Positions 1 to 9,162 of a stretch of 64,000 nt of DNA are shown piece after piece (the stretch's first letter is position 1; each line of letters begins with the position of its first letter). The notes beneath the pieces were generated by a model, which worked only from the letters and a program-made list of their open reading frames with translations, made no database searches and had not been told where the DNA came from. The stretch covers positions 80,535 to 144,534 of the forward strand of contig NZ_JARGNU010000006.1 of NCBI RefSeq assembly GCF_029212375.1, read 5' to 3'. The stretch comes from Zhongshania sp. (GTDB lineage Bacteria; Pseudomonadota; Gammaproteobacteria; Pseudomonadales; Spongiibacteraceae). A program made the position numbers and the translations under genes.

Positions 1-1070
1 TGGGTACGTTGACCGAGCTGTTTGGTCACCTGACATCTACCGCTGGTGATTTGCGTTCTAACTTCCAGTCATCACTTATCAGTATTCAGTTCCCTCAGCG
101 CGAACAGTTTATCGATGATTTGATTGGCAAGATGTCTGGCGCAGAAGAGTTGCCTAGCATCGAAGAGATTGAGCGTGTTTGGTTCGAGCTTCAGCGTGAA
201 ATGACTGAGTCTGGTCGCGTTGTTAAATTCCGCACCACTGTAACCAGTGCTGGCGGCGAGAAGAGCGAGCAGGACGTTATCCGTGTTGGTACCTTCAACG
301 CTGTAAATAGCGATGGCGAATACCTGCAGTACATTGCAGAGAATGGCACACTGGCCGTATTGTCTCGTCAGCCTAGTGGTCCATACATGAGCTGGGCAGA
401 AGATCTTGCTAGCTCTACCTCTGGCATGAGCGCATTCGGTATTGACCCTACTGGTCCTACTGGTGGCTCGTACTTGGCCGCTCTGATTGACAGCCCAACG
501 TTAACTGAACGCTGGCACCAAGGTGGTGTGGTTGGTTACGTTATCAGCGCCGTCGGTGCTCTGGCTATGCTGATTGCAATTTGGCGCTTGATTGTACTTT
601 CTATGGAAGACATGAAAGTTAACAGTCAGCTGAAAAGCAAAAAGGCTAACCCAAATAACAGCCTTGGTCGCGTGTTGAAAGTCCATGAAGATAATCCAAG
701 CATGGATCCTGAGACTCTGGAACTGAAACTGTCAGAAGCAATTCTGAAAGAAACGCCACGTCTTGAAAACTCGCTAAACCTGCTGAAGATTATTGCCGCA
801 GTTGCCCCTCTCTTGGGTCTGCTGGGTACCGTAACCGGTATGATTATCACCTTCCAGGCCATCACCATCTTTGGTGCTGGTGATCCAAAAGCAATGGCTG
901 GCGGTATCTCTGGTGCACTGGTAACTACTGTACTCGGTCTGGTGGTAGCGATCCCAACAGTTCTGCTGCACACATTTGTGAGCGGTCGGGCCAAGAAGAT
1001 TATCCATGTTCTTGACCAGCAAACTACGGGCATCATTGCCGAACACACGGAAGGTCACGCGGGGAATTAA
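1..1070 (+). CDS. Long MotA/TolQ/ExbB-family proton channel subunit (TtpC-like), 5' truncated
   Basis: Membrane component of a TonB energy-transduction complex that uses proton flow to drive outer-membrane receptors. The reading frame is open from base 3, so the gene begins before the window; the TTG at base 9 is not a convincing start. What remains has a long periplasmic-type N-terminal part, one transmembrane segment around residues 178-200 (counted from base 9), and the ExbB/TolQ core near the C-terminus with the motif PLLGLLGTVTGMI and a second pair of hydrophobic segments. The next four genes (ExbB, ExbD, TonB, TPR protein) follow with tiny gaps, so this is the first visible gene of one operon. 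Long ExbB proteins of this kind are known as TtpC in Vibrio TonB2 systems; that name is by family analogy. Confidence 0.9.
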   Translation, partial: GTLTELFGHLTSTAGDLRSNFQSSLISIQFPQREQFIDDLIGKMSGAEELPSIEEIERVWFELQREMTESGRVVKFRTTVTSAGGEKSEQDVIRVGTFNAVNSDGEYLQYIAENGTLAVLSRQPSGPYMSWAEDLASSTSGMSAFGIDPTGPTGGSYLAALIDSPTLTERWHQGGVVGYVISAVGALAMLIAIWRLIVLSMEDMKVNSQLKSKKANPNNSLGRVLKVHEDNPSMDPETLELKLSEAILKETPRLENSLNLLKIIAAVAPLLGLLGTVTGMIITFQAITIFGAGDPKAMAGGISGALVTTVLGLVVAIPTVLLHTFVSGRAKKIIHVLDQQTTGIIAEHTEGHAGN

Positions 1071-1073
1071 GCG

Positions 1074-1601
1074 ATGTACCTACTGAATGAATGGGCGGAG
1101 ATAATTCGACGATTCATGGATGCAGGCGGCGACGTACTTTGGGCCATCGCCGGCCTGACATTTCTGATGTGGACTCTCGCTCTTGAACGACTTTGGTATT
1201 ACAAATTTGAGCTGTCGAAAGACGTCAATGGTGCCATTGGTAGCTGGGAGAAGCGCGCAGAGCGTAAATCTTGGAATGCCAAGCGAATTCGCGAAAAGTT
1301 GATATCGCAAGTATCACTTAAAATTAATGCGAGTTTGCCAATGATCCAAACAATGGTGGCACTGTGTCCACTATTGGGATTGTTGGGTACTGTTACCGGT
1401 ATGATTGAAGTGTTTAACATCATGGCGGTAACAGGTGGCGGCGATGCTAAATCGATGGCCGGCGGTGTTTCAAAAGCAACAATCCCGACAATGGCGGGTA
1501 TGGTTGCAGCCTTGTCAGGCGTTTTCATCAATACTTATGTTAAAAGTATTGCAGAACGTGAGAGCGAGCTTTTGGAAGACCATCTGACAACAGATCACTA
1601 A
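1074..1601 (+). CDS. exbB: ExbB-type biopolymer transport protein
   Basis: Inner-membrane proton-channel subunit of 175 residues working with ExbD and TonB. The TolQ/ExbB signature is visible as LCPLLGLLGTVTGMIEVFN, with three predicted membrane segments (about residues 15-35, 95-120 and 135-160). It begins three bases after the stop of the longer ExbB-like gene and is followed ten bases later by exbD. Having two ExbB-family genes in tandem, one long and one short, is typical of the TonB2/TtpC class rather than the classical exbBD-tonB set. Confidence 0.93.
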   Translation: MYLLNEWAEIIRRFMDAGGDVLWAIAGLTFLMWTLALERLWYYKFELSKDVNGAIGSWEKRAERKSWNAKRIREKLISQVSLKINASLPMIQTMVALCPLLGLLGTVTGMIEVFNIMAVTGGGDAKSMAGGVSKATIPTMAGMVAALSGVFINTYVKSIAERESELLEDHLTTDH

Positions 1602-1611
1602 GAGAGCTAAC

Positions 1612-2019
1612 ATGAGAAGGAATAAAAGAGGCGGACAAGAGGATAATCCCTCTGAAATAGACTTAACGCCGATGCTCGACGTTGTGTTTATCATGTTGAT
1701 CTTCTTTATTGTAACAGCGTCCTTTATTAAGGAAGCTGGCGTCGAGGTGAACCGCCCTGACGCATCAACATCAAGTAAAAAAGAGAATGTTAATATTCTG
1801 ATTGCTGTAACGGCAACCAATGAAATCTGGATTGATAAGCGCCGGGTAGACAAGCGCGCAGTTCGCTCGATTGTAGAGCGGATGCACGCTGAAAATCCAA
1901 AAGGTGCCGTGGTTATTCAGGCTGATAAAGCTTCGAATACCGAGACGGTTACTGCGGTTATCGACGCTAGCCGGTCGGCTGGTGTATACGATGTTTCATT
2001 GGCCACTGAAGACAGCTGA
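1612..2019 (+). CDS. exbD: ExbD-type biopolymer transport protein
   Basis: 135-residue ExbD/TolR family protein. A short cytoplasmic N-terminus is followed by one membrane segment starting with DLTPMLDVVFIMLIFF (residues about 17-37), which contains the conserved Asp of the proton path, then a periplasmic domain. It lies between exbB and a tonB-like gene with gaps of 10 and 5 bases, so it is almost certainly co-transcribed. Expected partner is the ExbB encoded directly upstream. Confidence 0.95.
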   Translation: MRRNKRGGQEDNPSEIDLTPMLDVVFIMLIFFIVTASFIKEAGVEVNRPDASTSSKKENVNILIAVTATNEIWIDKRRVDKRAVRSIVERMHAENPKGAVVIQADKASNTETVTAVIDASRSAGVYDVSLATEDS

Positions 2020-2024
2020 TCAAT

Positions 2025-2624
2025 ATGAATATTCGACTTTTATATGGTGCCGCATTGGCATTTTTGGTGACAGCAGCGCTGTTCATCATAATGCCTTCGC
2101 TTATCGAGATGGCTGATAAAACGCTGGATGAAAAACCGCGTACGAAGCTGGCCGATATTCAAATGCCGGACACCAAAATTGAAACAATGAAGGACAGCAA
2201 GCCTGATAAGCCGAAGGAGCCAGACGAGCCACCACCGGATATGGATCAACCTGAGATGGAAGACATCAATCCAAATATGGAAGTTGTCAACATGACTCCA
2301 ACTCAGAGTGTCGATTTGACAAATACTGCTGGGGGGCTTTCAGCTTCCGATGGTGAGTATTTGCCAATCGTCAAAGTTGCGCCAATTTATCCGCGTCGTG
2401 CGCAAAGTCGGGGTGTTACGGGTTATTGTACGGTTGAGTACACGGTAACAAAAGCGGGTACCACCCGTGATATCGTCGCCGTAGATTGCGAGCCGTCCGG
2501 CTATTTTGAGCGAGCCTCCGTAAAGGCAGCAGAGAAGTTTAAGTACAAACCGCGTGTGTCCGACGGCGAGCCTATTGAGGTGCCGGGCATACAAAACCGG
2601 TTCACTTATGAGTTGGAGAAATAA
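2025..2624 (+). CDS. TonB-family energy transducer
   Basis: 199 residues: a single N-terminal membrane anchor (about residues 5-25), a Pro/Asp/Glu/Lys-rich spacer around residues 55-85 that could span the periplasm, and a C-terminal TonB domain with the typical YPRRAQSRGVTGYCTVEYTV stretch. It should carry proton-motive energy from ExbBD to TonB-dependent receptors. It is shorter than E. coli TonB (239) and matches the TonB2 class in length. The stop overlaps the next start (TAATG at 2622-2626), indicating translational coupling with the TPR gene. A TonB-dependent receptor is encoded at 19.3 kb but nothing in the sequence ties the two. Confidence 0.92.
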   Translation: MNIRLLYGAALAFLVTAALFIIMPSLIEMADKTLDEKPRTKLADIQMPDTKIETMKDSKPDKPKEPDEPPPDMDQPEMEDINPNMEVVNMTPTQSVDLTNTAGGLSASDGEYLPIVKVAPIYPRRAQSRGVTGYCTVEYTVTKAGTTRDIVAVDCEPSGYFERASVKAAEKFKYKPRVSDGEPIEVPGIQNRFTYELEK

Positions 2625-4003
2625 TGTCTGATTATCACTCGAGCACTAAAGCGATGCGTCCGGTGTTGGTCAAGCTGGGTTGTTCTCTGGTCTTAGGTGT
2701 CGCCACAGTGTTTGCAATGCCGGTAGTAAGTACCGCATTGCAGCCACTGATTGGTGAGCAAAGCGTGGGCATTGCCCACGCCGCTGATAAAAAAGAGAAG
2801 CCCAAAAAGAGCACACGTAGAACGCCAGCAATCCGCGCTAAAATTTATGAGAAATTAAATGAAGCGCAGATTGCTGCGGACGAGAAAAAGTATAGCCAAG
2901 CGATTAATCTGCTGAATGAACTTCGCGATAAAGAAGGGCGGAATTCACTCAATAGCTATGAGCTTGCTAATTTGTACAATATGTATGCGTTTATTTACTT
3001 TACGCAGGAAAAGTACGATTTAGCTTTGGACGCATACCGCAACGTGGTGAAGCAGCCGGATATTCCGGAGGCGATGGAGTTAAACACCAAGTACACCATC
3101 GCTCAGCTTTACTTCGTGAAAGAGGATTACAAGAACGGCGTAAAAACTCTGCAGGAATGGTTTAAAGCGAAAAAAGATATGCAAGAAGATCCTGGTGCCG
3201 GTGCTTATGCACTGCTGTCGCAGGGTTACTACCAGCTCAAGGATCTAGATCGGGCGTTGAAGTACATCGAAGTTGCTATTGATGACTACACCAGCCGTGG
3301 CAAGATTCCTAAAGAGCAGTGGTGGGGTTTGCAGCGCTTTTTGTACTATGAAAAGAATGATATCAAGCGCGTAACAGCGATTCTTGAAGAAACCTTAAAG
3401 CATTACCAGAAGAAAGCCTACTGGCTCCAGCTTTCATCTATGTATAACGAACTGAAAATGGACAGTAAAGCGACTGCAGCGATGGAGACGGCTTACACTG
3501 AGGGCGTTCTAGATAATGATAAAGAGCTGATTAATATGGCGTATCTCTTCCTGTCTCAGGAAGTGCCGTACAAAGCAGCTAAGGTGCTTGATAAAGGTAT
3601 TAAGAAAGGCGATATACCTGCTACCTCTAAGAACCTTGAATTGCTAGGTAATGCTTGGCGTCAGGCTCAGGAGTTAAAGCGCGCGATTCCAGAAATGGAA
3701 AAAGCGGCGGCGAAGTCTGATAAGGGCGAGCTGTGGTCGCGTTTGGGAAATATTTACCTAGATAATGACGAGTTTGATAAAGCCGAAAAGGCGATTGAAA
3801 ACGCGTTTAAGAAGGGTGATCTCAAGCGTCCAGATACCGCTTACTTGGTGCTGGGCATGGCACGCTTTAATCTACAAGAATATGAAGGTGCTAAAAAGGC
3901 CTTTAAAGAAGCGGCTAAAAGTGAGAAGTCTAAAGACTACGCCACACAGTGGATGGCGTTTATGGCTAAAGAGCTAGAACGTCAGGCTGCACTGGCCGAA
4001 TAA
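2624..4003 (+). CDS. Exported tetratricopeptide-repeat protein of the TonB operon
   Basis: 459 residues. An N-terminal signal peptide or anchor (hydrophobic about residues 15-35) is followed by a Lys-rich stretch and then TPR-type helical repeats over most of the length. TPR proteins at this place in TonB2-like operons are thought to support receptor energisation; their exact job is not established. The start overlaps the tonB stop by one base. A strong terminator follows 20 bases after the stop, so this is the last gene of the operon. Confidence 0.88.
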   Translation: MSDYHSSTKAMRPVLVKLGCSLVLGVATVFAMPVVSTALQPLIGEQSVGIAHAADKKEKPKKSTRRTPAIRAKIYEKLNEAQIAADEKKYSQAINLLNELRDKEGRNSLNSYELANLYNMYAFIYFTQEKYDLALDAYRNVVKQPDIPEAMELNTKYTIAQLYFVKEDYKNGVKTLQEWFKAKKDMQEDPGAGAYALLSQGYYQLKDLDRALKYIEVAIDDYTSRGKIPKEQWWGLQRFLYYEKNDIKRVTAILEETLKHYQKKAYWLQLSSMYNELKMDSKATAAMETAYTEGVLDNDKELINMAYLFLSQEVPYKAAKVLDKGIKKGDIPATSKNLELLGNAWRQAQELKRAIPEMEKAAAKSDKGELWSRLGNIYLDNDEFDKAEKAIENAFKKGDLKRPDTAYLVLGMARFNLQEYEGAKKAFKEAAKSEKSKDYATQWMAFMAKELERQAALAE

Positions 4004-4023
4004 ATAGCTTTGAACTTTTGATT

Positions 4024-4049
4024 AAAGGCACCTTCGGGTGCCTTTTTTT
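4024..4049 (+). terminator. Rho-independent terminator of the TonB operon
   Basis: Perfect nine-base arms AAAGGCACC and GGTGCCTTT around a TTCG tetraloop, ending in a run of seven T. It lies just after the TPR gene stop and separates the operon from the next gene. Confidence 0.95.
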
Positions 4050-4155
4050 GTGGGCGGTAATGTTTGATCAAAAGTGGCGTGTACGTGTGGTGATAATATG
4101 ATATTCGACTACAATTATTTGAGGCGTTGTTTTACCAGAGTAATGTATAAAAACA

Positions 4156-5223
4156 ATGAGTAAGCGAATGTTACCCTCTGATTGCGCAGTAGACGTTGGC
4201 GTTCGGGCTCTATATGGTTTGTGTCGGTCTTTAACGCCAGTCGCTATCACCGGCATCAATATTTGGCCACTGAGTTGCGCTGCTATTTTGGCTTTTTCGT
4301 CTGCGGCATTGGGCAATTCAATAGATTCAGATCAGCCCCAAGAAGGATTTTTCAAACGTTCAATCTTAAGCGCAGAAGAAACCCGAGATGAATGGTCTGA
4401 ATCGTGGGTAGATTTTGCCGAAGGTGTAGACCGTTATTTTAGTAAAGAAGATGCGCCGCCAGATTATAAAAACGAAAGCTACGTTAAGATTCAACTTAAG
4501 CAGACATGGGAAGAGCATGGCGAGATCCAAACCGACGTTCGCGTAAAGGCTAAGTTTGACCTACCCAATACGCAGCGCAAAATGAAGCTGTTTTTTAGTA
4601 GTGATGAAGCGAGTGAGAATTCTTTAGAAGAGCGAGTGCGTAGCAATTCAACTGGAGAGCGCTTTAGTCGAAAGGAGTCTGTTTCGGGTATAGAAATAAC
4701 TCCCGATAGCGAGTGGCATAAATGGAAGCGCTCGGCGCGATTAGGTATTAAATTAAAGGCGCCGTTAGTGGGCTTCGGGCGTTATCGGCTGCGCAGGCCG
4801 TTCAATAATTGGGGCGCATGGACGCCCGAGTTCCTGCAGGAAGTGTGGTATTTTAGTGATCGTGGCTGGGGTGAGACGTCGGAGTTTGAGTTGCGACGCC
4901 CCTTGGGAGACCTGCTGGGCTTGCGTTATTGGACGGTGCTCGAGTACGAGGATCAATATGATTATTTCCAAAATGTACATGTCTTTTCGTTAAGCCAGAG
5001 ATTGTCTGATCGGAGTTCAGTGGATTACCGAGCAGGATTGGTGTTTTCAACTGAATTTCAAGCACAGTTATCCGCCTATTTTATTGGTACAAGTTACACC
5101 TACAAGCTCTATGAAGAGTGGGTCTTTGTAACGGCTAGTCCTGAGGTGTTTTTTCCTCGGAATAACAACTGGAATGCAGAGGCCAGTTTCACAATAAAGC
5201 TAGATGTATACTTTTCCCGATAG
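4156..5223 (+). CDS. Unknown exported protein, probably outer-membrane beta-barrel
   Basis: 355 residues that I do not recognise. The N-terminus has about 30 mostly polar residues and then a hydrophobic stretch (about 30-53) ending near AALGNS, compatible with a long signal peptide. The mature part has no predicted membrane helices. It has an acidic, Trp/Phe-rich first half, and a second half of alternating short polar/aromatic stretches ending in IKLDVYFSR. A terminal aromatic-rich strand of this sort is common in outer-membrane barrels. No good ribosome site precedes the ATG, so the start may lie elsewhere. It stands alone between a terminator and a 368-base gap. Function not assigned. Confidence 0.6.
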   Translation: MSKRMLPSDCAVDVGVRALYGLCRSLTPVAITGINIWPLSCAAILAFSSAALGNSIDSDQPQEGFFKRSILSAEETRDEWSESWVDFAEGVDRYFSKEDAPPDYKNESYVKIQLKQTWEEHGEIQTDVRVKAKFDLPNTQRKMKLFFSSDEASENSLEERVRSNSTGERFSRKESVSGIEITPDSEWHKWKRSARLGIKLKAPLVGFGRYRLRRPFNNWGAWTPEFLQEVWYFSDRGWGETSEFELRRPLGDLLGLRYWTVLEYEDQYDYFQNVHVFSLSQRLSDRSSVDYRAGLVFSTEFQAQLSAYFIGTSYTYKLYEEWVFVTASPEVFFPRNNNWNAEASFTIKLDVYFSR

Positions 5224-5591
5224 CCCGAGCGAGTTATAGCGCAAGTTTGAGTAGTAACTTGTAACGTCGTTGTCTCATAATAATAGGCTGCGACAACAGC
5301 GGCTATTTCAAGTAATTACTGTTCAGCTAGTGCGCTAAAGGCTGTGTAATTTGGCGCACGCTGAATCCAGCTAATTAGTTAGTCGTTAGACCTAATATTT
5401 CAATTTGGCGCGATATATGCAGGTGAGTTAATTCACTAGTCTGCCGTTTATAGGCATTGTATGTGGCAAATCGAAACGTAAGTTTTGAAAGTAAAGGATA
5501 TTTTCGAATAGGGAATCATTGGCCGCAGACTTGTAATACCAATGAATCAATGATCGGGCTTGATTAAAATGCGGCTTCCGCAGGAGATGTA
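5224..5591. other. Intergenic region before the transglutaminase gene
   Basis: 368 AT-rich bases without a credible gene. At its end, a small hairpin (TGCGG-CTT-CCGCA, 5570-5582) abuts the ribosome site AGGAG (5582-5586) of the next gene, sharing one base with it, so the hairpin may modulate initiation slightly. I see no convincing promoter or operator. Confidence 0.5.
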
Positions 5592-8500
5592 ATGACAATT
5601 CGCGTGGCTATTCACCACAAAACCTATTACAAGTTTGACCGACTGGTCAATTTGTCGCCCCACATCATTCGTTTACGGCCCGCGCCTCATAGTCGTACTC
5701 CTATCCATAGCTATAGCATGAAAGTAGTTCCAGAAGCTCACTTTCTAAATTGGCAACAGGACGCGTTTGGCAACTATCTAGGTCGTTTAGTATTTCCAGA
5801 GAAAACCGATAAGTTTTCGATTGAGGTAGAAGTTATCGCCGATATGACGGTGATAAATCCCTTTGATTTTTTTCTAGAAGAATACGCTGAAAAATTCCCG
5901 TTTTACTACAAAAAGCAGCTTAAGAAAGAGCTTACTCCGTATTTAGAAAAGGAAAAGCAGGGCAAGAATTTCAATAAGCTCTTAAAGTCGATTTCTAAAG
6001 CCCCAAGGGCAATGAATGACTTTTTGGTGGAAGTGAACCAGATTCTTGAAAAGAAAATTGAGTATTGCATACGCTTTGAGCCCGGCGTTCAAACGCCGGA
6101 AGAAACGCTTACTCTTGCCAAAGGCTCCTGCCGTGATTCCGCGTGGCTATTGGTTCAACTTTTCCGTCACTTGGGCTTGGCTGCACGCTTTGCCTCTGGC
6201 TATCTGGTGCAACTGAGTTCAGACGAGAAATCCCTCGATGGCCCCAGCGGACCAGAGAAAGATTTTACCGACCTACACGCTTGGTGCGAGGTGTATATTC
6301 CCGGCGCTGGCTGGATAGGCCTAGATCCAACTTCGGGTTTATTTGCGAGCGAAGGTCACATTCCCCTAGCCTGCACGCCAGACCCTGTTTCGGCGGCGCC
6401 CATAGAGGGCTACACCGATGAGTGTGAAGTTGAGTTTGACTACACCAATGAAGTTGTGCGAGCTCACGAAGACCCGCGCGTAACCAAACCCTATAGCGAT
6501 GACCAATGGGCAGATATTTTGTTACTGGGCGATGCGGTTGATCGCGATTTAGTGGCTAAAGATGTCCGCCTGACAATGGGTGGCGAGCCGACCTTTGTAT
6601 CGGTAGACGACATGGAATCTGCGCAGTGGAATATTGAGGCCTTAGGCGCCGATAAATTGCGCTTGGCAAAAACCTTGCTGCTGAAGTTGCGCAACCATTT
6701 TGCCAATACTGGCTTGCTGCATTACGGACAGGGCAAGTGGTATCCCGGTGAAGAAGTGCCCCGCTGGGCGCTGGGTTTGTTCTGGCGCAAAGATGGTGAA
6801 CCGCTGTGGACTAAGCCCGAGCTGCTAGCCCGAATTGATCAAGACTACGGCCACACAGTTAAAAATGCCGAAAAGTTTGCAGTTAAGCTAGCTGGCCTCC
6901 TGAGCCTAGCCAAAGACTATGTGCAGCCGGCCTATGAAGACGCTTTGCACTATTTATTGCAAGAGCAAAAAATACCCCAAAATATTGATATTCTCGCCGC
7001 TAAAATCAGCGACGATTTAGGTCGCCGCCGCTTGGCGCGCCTGCTGGAGCGTGGTTTTAAAGACCCCAGTGGCTATATTGTACCGCTGGCCTGCGACCCT
7101 GCCACTGGCGAGTGGAGCAGTAGTATTTGGAATGTGAAACGCGAGCGCCTTATTCTCACGCCGGGCGATTCGCCGATGGGCTTACGTTTGCCACTGGGTG
7201 ATTTGCCGGAGTCTATGACCCCCGAAATACCCGCAGACCGTGACCCCTTTGACCCCCGCGGCGATTTACAGGCGCGGGAGGCTATTCATTTCCCGCTGGA
7301 GTCTAACCCGCCCACGCCGCAGAAATTACAGGGTGCGAGTAAGGCGATTGCCGATGCCCTTGATGGTACTCTACCACTGGTACGCACGGCGATGTGCATT
7401 GAGGCTCGCGGCGGTAAAGTGCATATTTTTATGCCGCCTTTGCACAGTCTCGAGCATTATATTGAGCTGGTGGCCGCTATTGAAGAAACCGCCGATGAGC
7501 TGGCAGTACCGGTAATCATCGAAGGCTACGAGCCACCGCGAGATCCGCGTATTCAAAAACTATTGGTAACGCCAGACCCTGGTGTTATCGAAGTGAATGT
7601 GCACCCCACGTCTAACTGGCAGGAGCTGGTCGCTAACACGACCGAGCTATATGCAGCGGCGCGGGAGTGTCGCTTGGGCGCCGAGAAATTCATGCTCGAC
7701 GGGCGCCACACCGGCACTGGAGGCGGTAACCATATCACCCTTGGTGGGGCGACACCGGCCGACAGCCCAGTGCTACGTAGGCCTGACCTGCTGCGCAGCT
7801 TAGTGACTTTTTGGCAGCACCACCCCAGCTTGTCTTATATCTTCTCTGGCGCCTTTGTTGGCCCCACCAGTCAGGCGCCCCGCGCTGATGAGGGGCGGGA
7901 TGAAATGCTCTACGAGATGGAAATTGCATTTCAGCAAATGCCCGAAGGTTTGGCTGACCAGCCGTGGTTGGTCGACCGGCTCATGCGCAACTTGCTCATA
8001 GATATTACCGGCAATACCCATCGCGCCGAATTCTGTATCGATAAACTGTATGCGCCAAACAGTGCAACGGGGCGCTTGGGCTTGTTGGAGTTTCGCGGTT
8101 TTGAAATGCCCCCCCACAGCCGTATGGCCTTGGTCCAAGCACTGCTGATTAGAACCTTGGTAGCGCGGTTTTGGGCTGAACCCTATAAAAAGCCGTTGGT
8201 GCGTTGGGGTACGGCATTGCACGATAAGTTTATGATGCCTCACTACCTGTGGCAGGATATGAACGAAGTGGTCGCCGATTTACAGGCTCATGGCTACCCC
8301 TTCAAAGCAGAATGGCTGCTACCATTTGAGGAATTCCGTTTCCCTCATTACGGTCGAGTGAAGCTCGACGAGATTGAAATTGAACTGCGCTGGGCGGTAG
8401 AACCGTGGAATGTATTGGGTGAAGAGGTCGGCAGTTTTGGCACCGCGCGTTACGTGGACTCCTCGGTAGAGCGCTTGCAAGTGAAGGTAAGTGGCTTAAC

Positions 8501-8954
8501 GGATGGCCGCTATATTCTCGCCTGTAATGGCCGTCGCGTGCCGCTGCGCAACACCGCTACCCATGGCGAGTACGTGGCAGGGGTGCGCTACCGCGCTTGG
8601 GCGCCACCATCGGCCCTGCATCCCACTATTGGGGTACATACCCCGCTTATCTTCGATCTAATTGACACCTGGACCGGACGCTCTATGGGTGGCTGTAGCT
8701 ATCATGTATCGCATCCAGGCGGTCGTAGCTATGAAACCTTCCCTGTTAATGCAATGGAGGCAGAGGCGAGGCGCGGCAATCGTTTTGGTACGCTAGAGCA
8801 TACCCCAGGGCCGTATACGCCACGGCCAGACCTCGACGCAGTAAGGGAGTTCTTTCCCGAGCCGCCGCGGCCGTTGGCGCCGCCACCGGAGGAGTCGCCA
8901 GGTGAGTATCCCCATACTCTCGACCTCCGTCGGCAGCCCAACTGGATAGGTTAA
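5592..8954 (+). CDS. Transglutaminase-like protein fused to DUF2126
   Basis: 1120 residues, the usual size for the large transglutaminase-like/DUF2126 proteins of proteobacteria. Residues about 1-95 form the bacterial transglutaminase N-terminal region. The core follows, with a plausible catalytic triad Cys180 (KGSCRDSAW), His229 (DLHAWCEVY) and Asp245 (GLDPTS). From about residue 310 to the end lies the DUF2126 region. No signal peptide is seen, so it is probably cytoplasmic. Homologues are often encoded beside an alpha-E protein and an ATP-grasp protein; neither is present here. The substrate is unknown: family members may act as proteases or peptide-modifying enzymes. AGGAG sits six bases before the ATG. 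Confidence 0.9.
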   Translation: MTIRVAIHHKTYYKFDRLVNLSPHIIRLRPAPHSRTPIHSYSMKVVPEAHFLNWQQDAFGNYLGRLVFPEKTDKFSIEVEVIADMTVINPFDFFLEEYAEKFPFYYKKQLKKELTPYLEKEKQGKNFNKLLKSISKAPRAMNDFLVEVNQILEKKIEYCIRFEPGVQTPEETLTLAKGSCRDSAWLLVQLFRHLGLAARFASGYLVQLSSDEKSLDGPSGPEKDFTDLHAWCEVYIPGAGWIGLDPTSGLFASEGHIPLACTPDPVSAAPIEGYTDECEVEFDYTNEVVRAHEDPRVTKPYSDDQWADILLLGDAVDRDLVAKDVRLTMGGEPTFVSVDDMESAQWNIEALGADKLRLAKTLLLKLRNHFANTGLLHYGQGKWYPGEEVPRWALGLFWRKDGEPLWTKPELLARIDQDYGHTVKNAEKFAVKLAGLLSLAKDYVQPAYEDALHYLLQEQKIPQNIDILAAKISDDLGRRRLARLLERGFKDPSGYIVPLACDPATGEWSSSIWNVKRERLILTPGDSPMGLRLPLGDLPESMTPEIPADRDPFDPRGDLQAREAIHFPLESNPPTPQKLQGASKAIADALDGTLPLVRTAMCIEARGGKVHIFMPPLHSLEHYIELVAAIEETADELAVPVIIEGYEPPRDPRIQKLLVTPDPGVIEVNVHPTSNWQELVANTTELYAAARECRLGAEKFMLDGRHTGTGGGNHITLGGATPADSPVLRRPDLLRSLVTFWQHHPSLSYIFSGAFVGPTSQAPRADEGRDEMLYEMEIAFQQMPEGLADQPWLVDRLMRNLLIDITGNTHRAEFCIDKLYAPNSATGRLGLLEFRGFEMPPHSRMALVQALLIRTLVARFWAEPYKKPLVRWGTALHDKFMMPHYLWQDMNEVVADLQAHGYPFKAEWLLPFEEFRFPHYGRVKLDEIEIELRWAVEPWNVLGEEVGSFGTARYVDSSVERLQVKVSGLTDGRYILACNGRRVPLRNTATHGEYVAGVRYRAWAPPSALHPTIGVHTPLIFDLIDTWTGRSMGGCSYHVSHPGGRSYETFPVNAMEAEARRGNRFGTLEHTPGPYTPRPDLDAVREFFPEPPRPLAPPPEESPGEYPHTLDLRRQPNWIG

Positions 8955-8997
8955 AAAATGTAACTAGTACTTCTAAAGCGGGTCTGCCCCGTTAAAC

Positions 8998-9032
8998 AAA
9001 TGGCCGTGTATTGAGTACATGGCCATTTTTGT
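8998..9032 (+). terminator. Rho-independent terminator after the transglutaminase gene
   Basis: Thirteen-base arms (8998-9010 and 9016-9028, one G-T wobble) around the loop TTGAG, followed by T residues. An ATG at 9019, which would give the longest version of the next reading frame, lies inside the 3' arm of this stem and is therefore unlikely to be a real start. Confidence 0.92.
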
Positions 9033-9162
9033 ATTTAGGGTGCAGGCTTTAGTTCACAGTTTACACAATGGCATCTCTACGATTGGGGGATGTATTGTAA
9101 TATTATTTTTTTCAATGACGTCGGCCGCATTAGGGCGATATTTAACAAAGCGGATTGAAACC

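Noticed and set aside
626-1048. 140-codon frame antisense to the long ExbB gene
   Set aside because: Shadow of a well-supported gene; composition follows the sense codons.
9019-9162. Longer N-terminus for the GH5 protein from ATG 9019
   Set aside because: The ATG is inside the 3' arm of a strong terminator, and the ATG at 9163 gives a proper lipoprotein signal.
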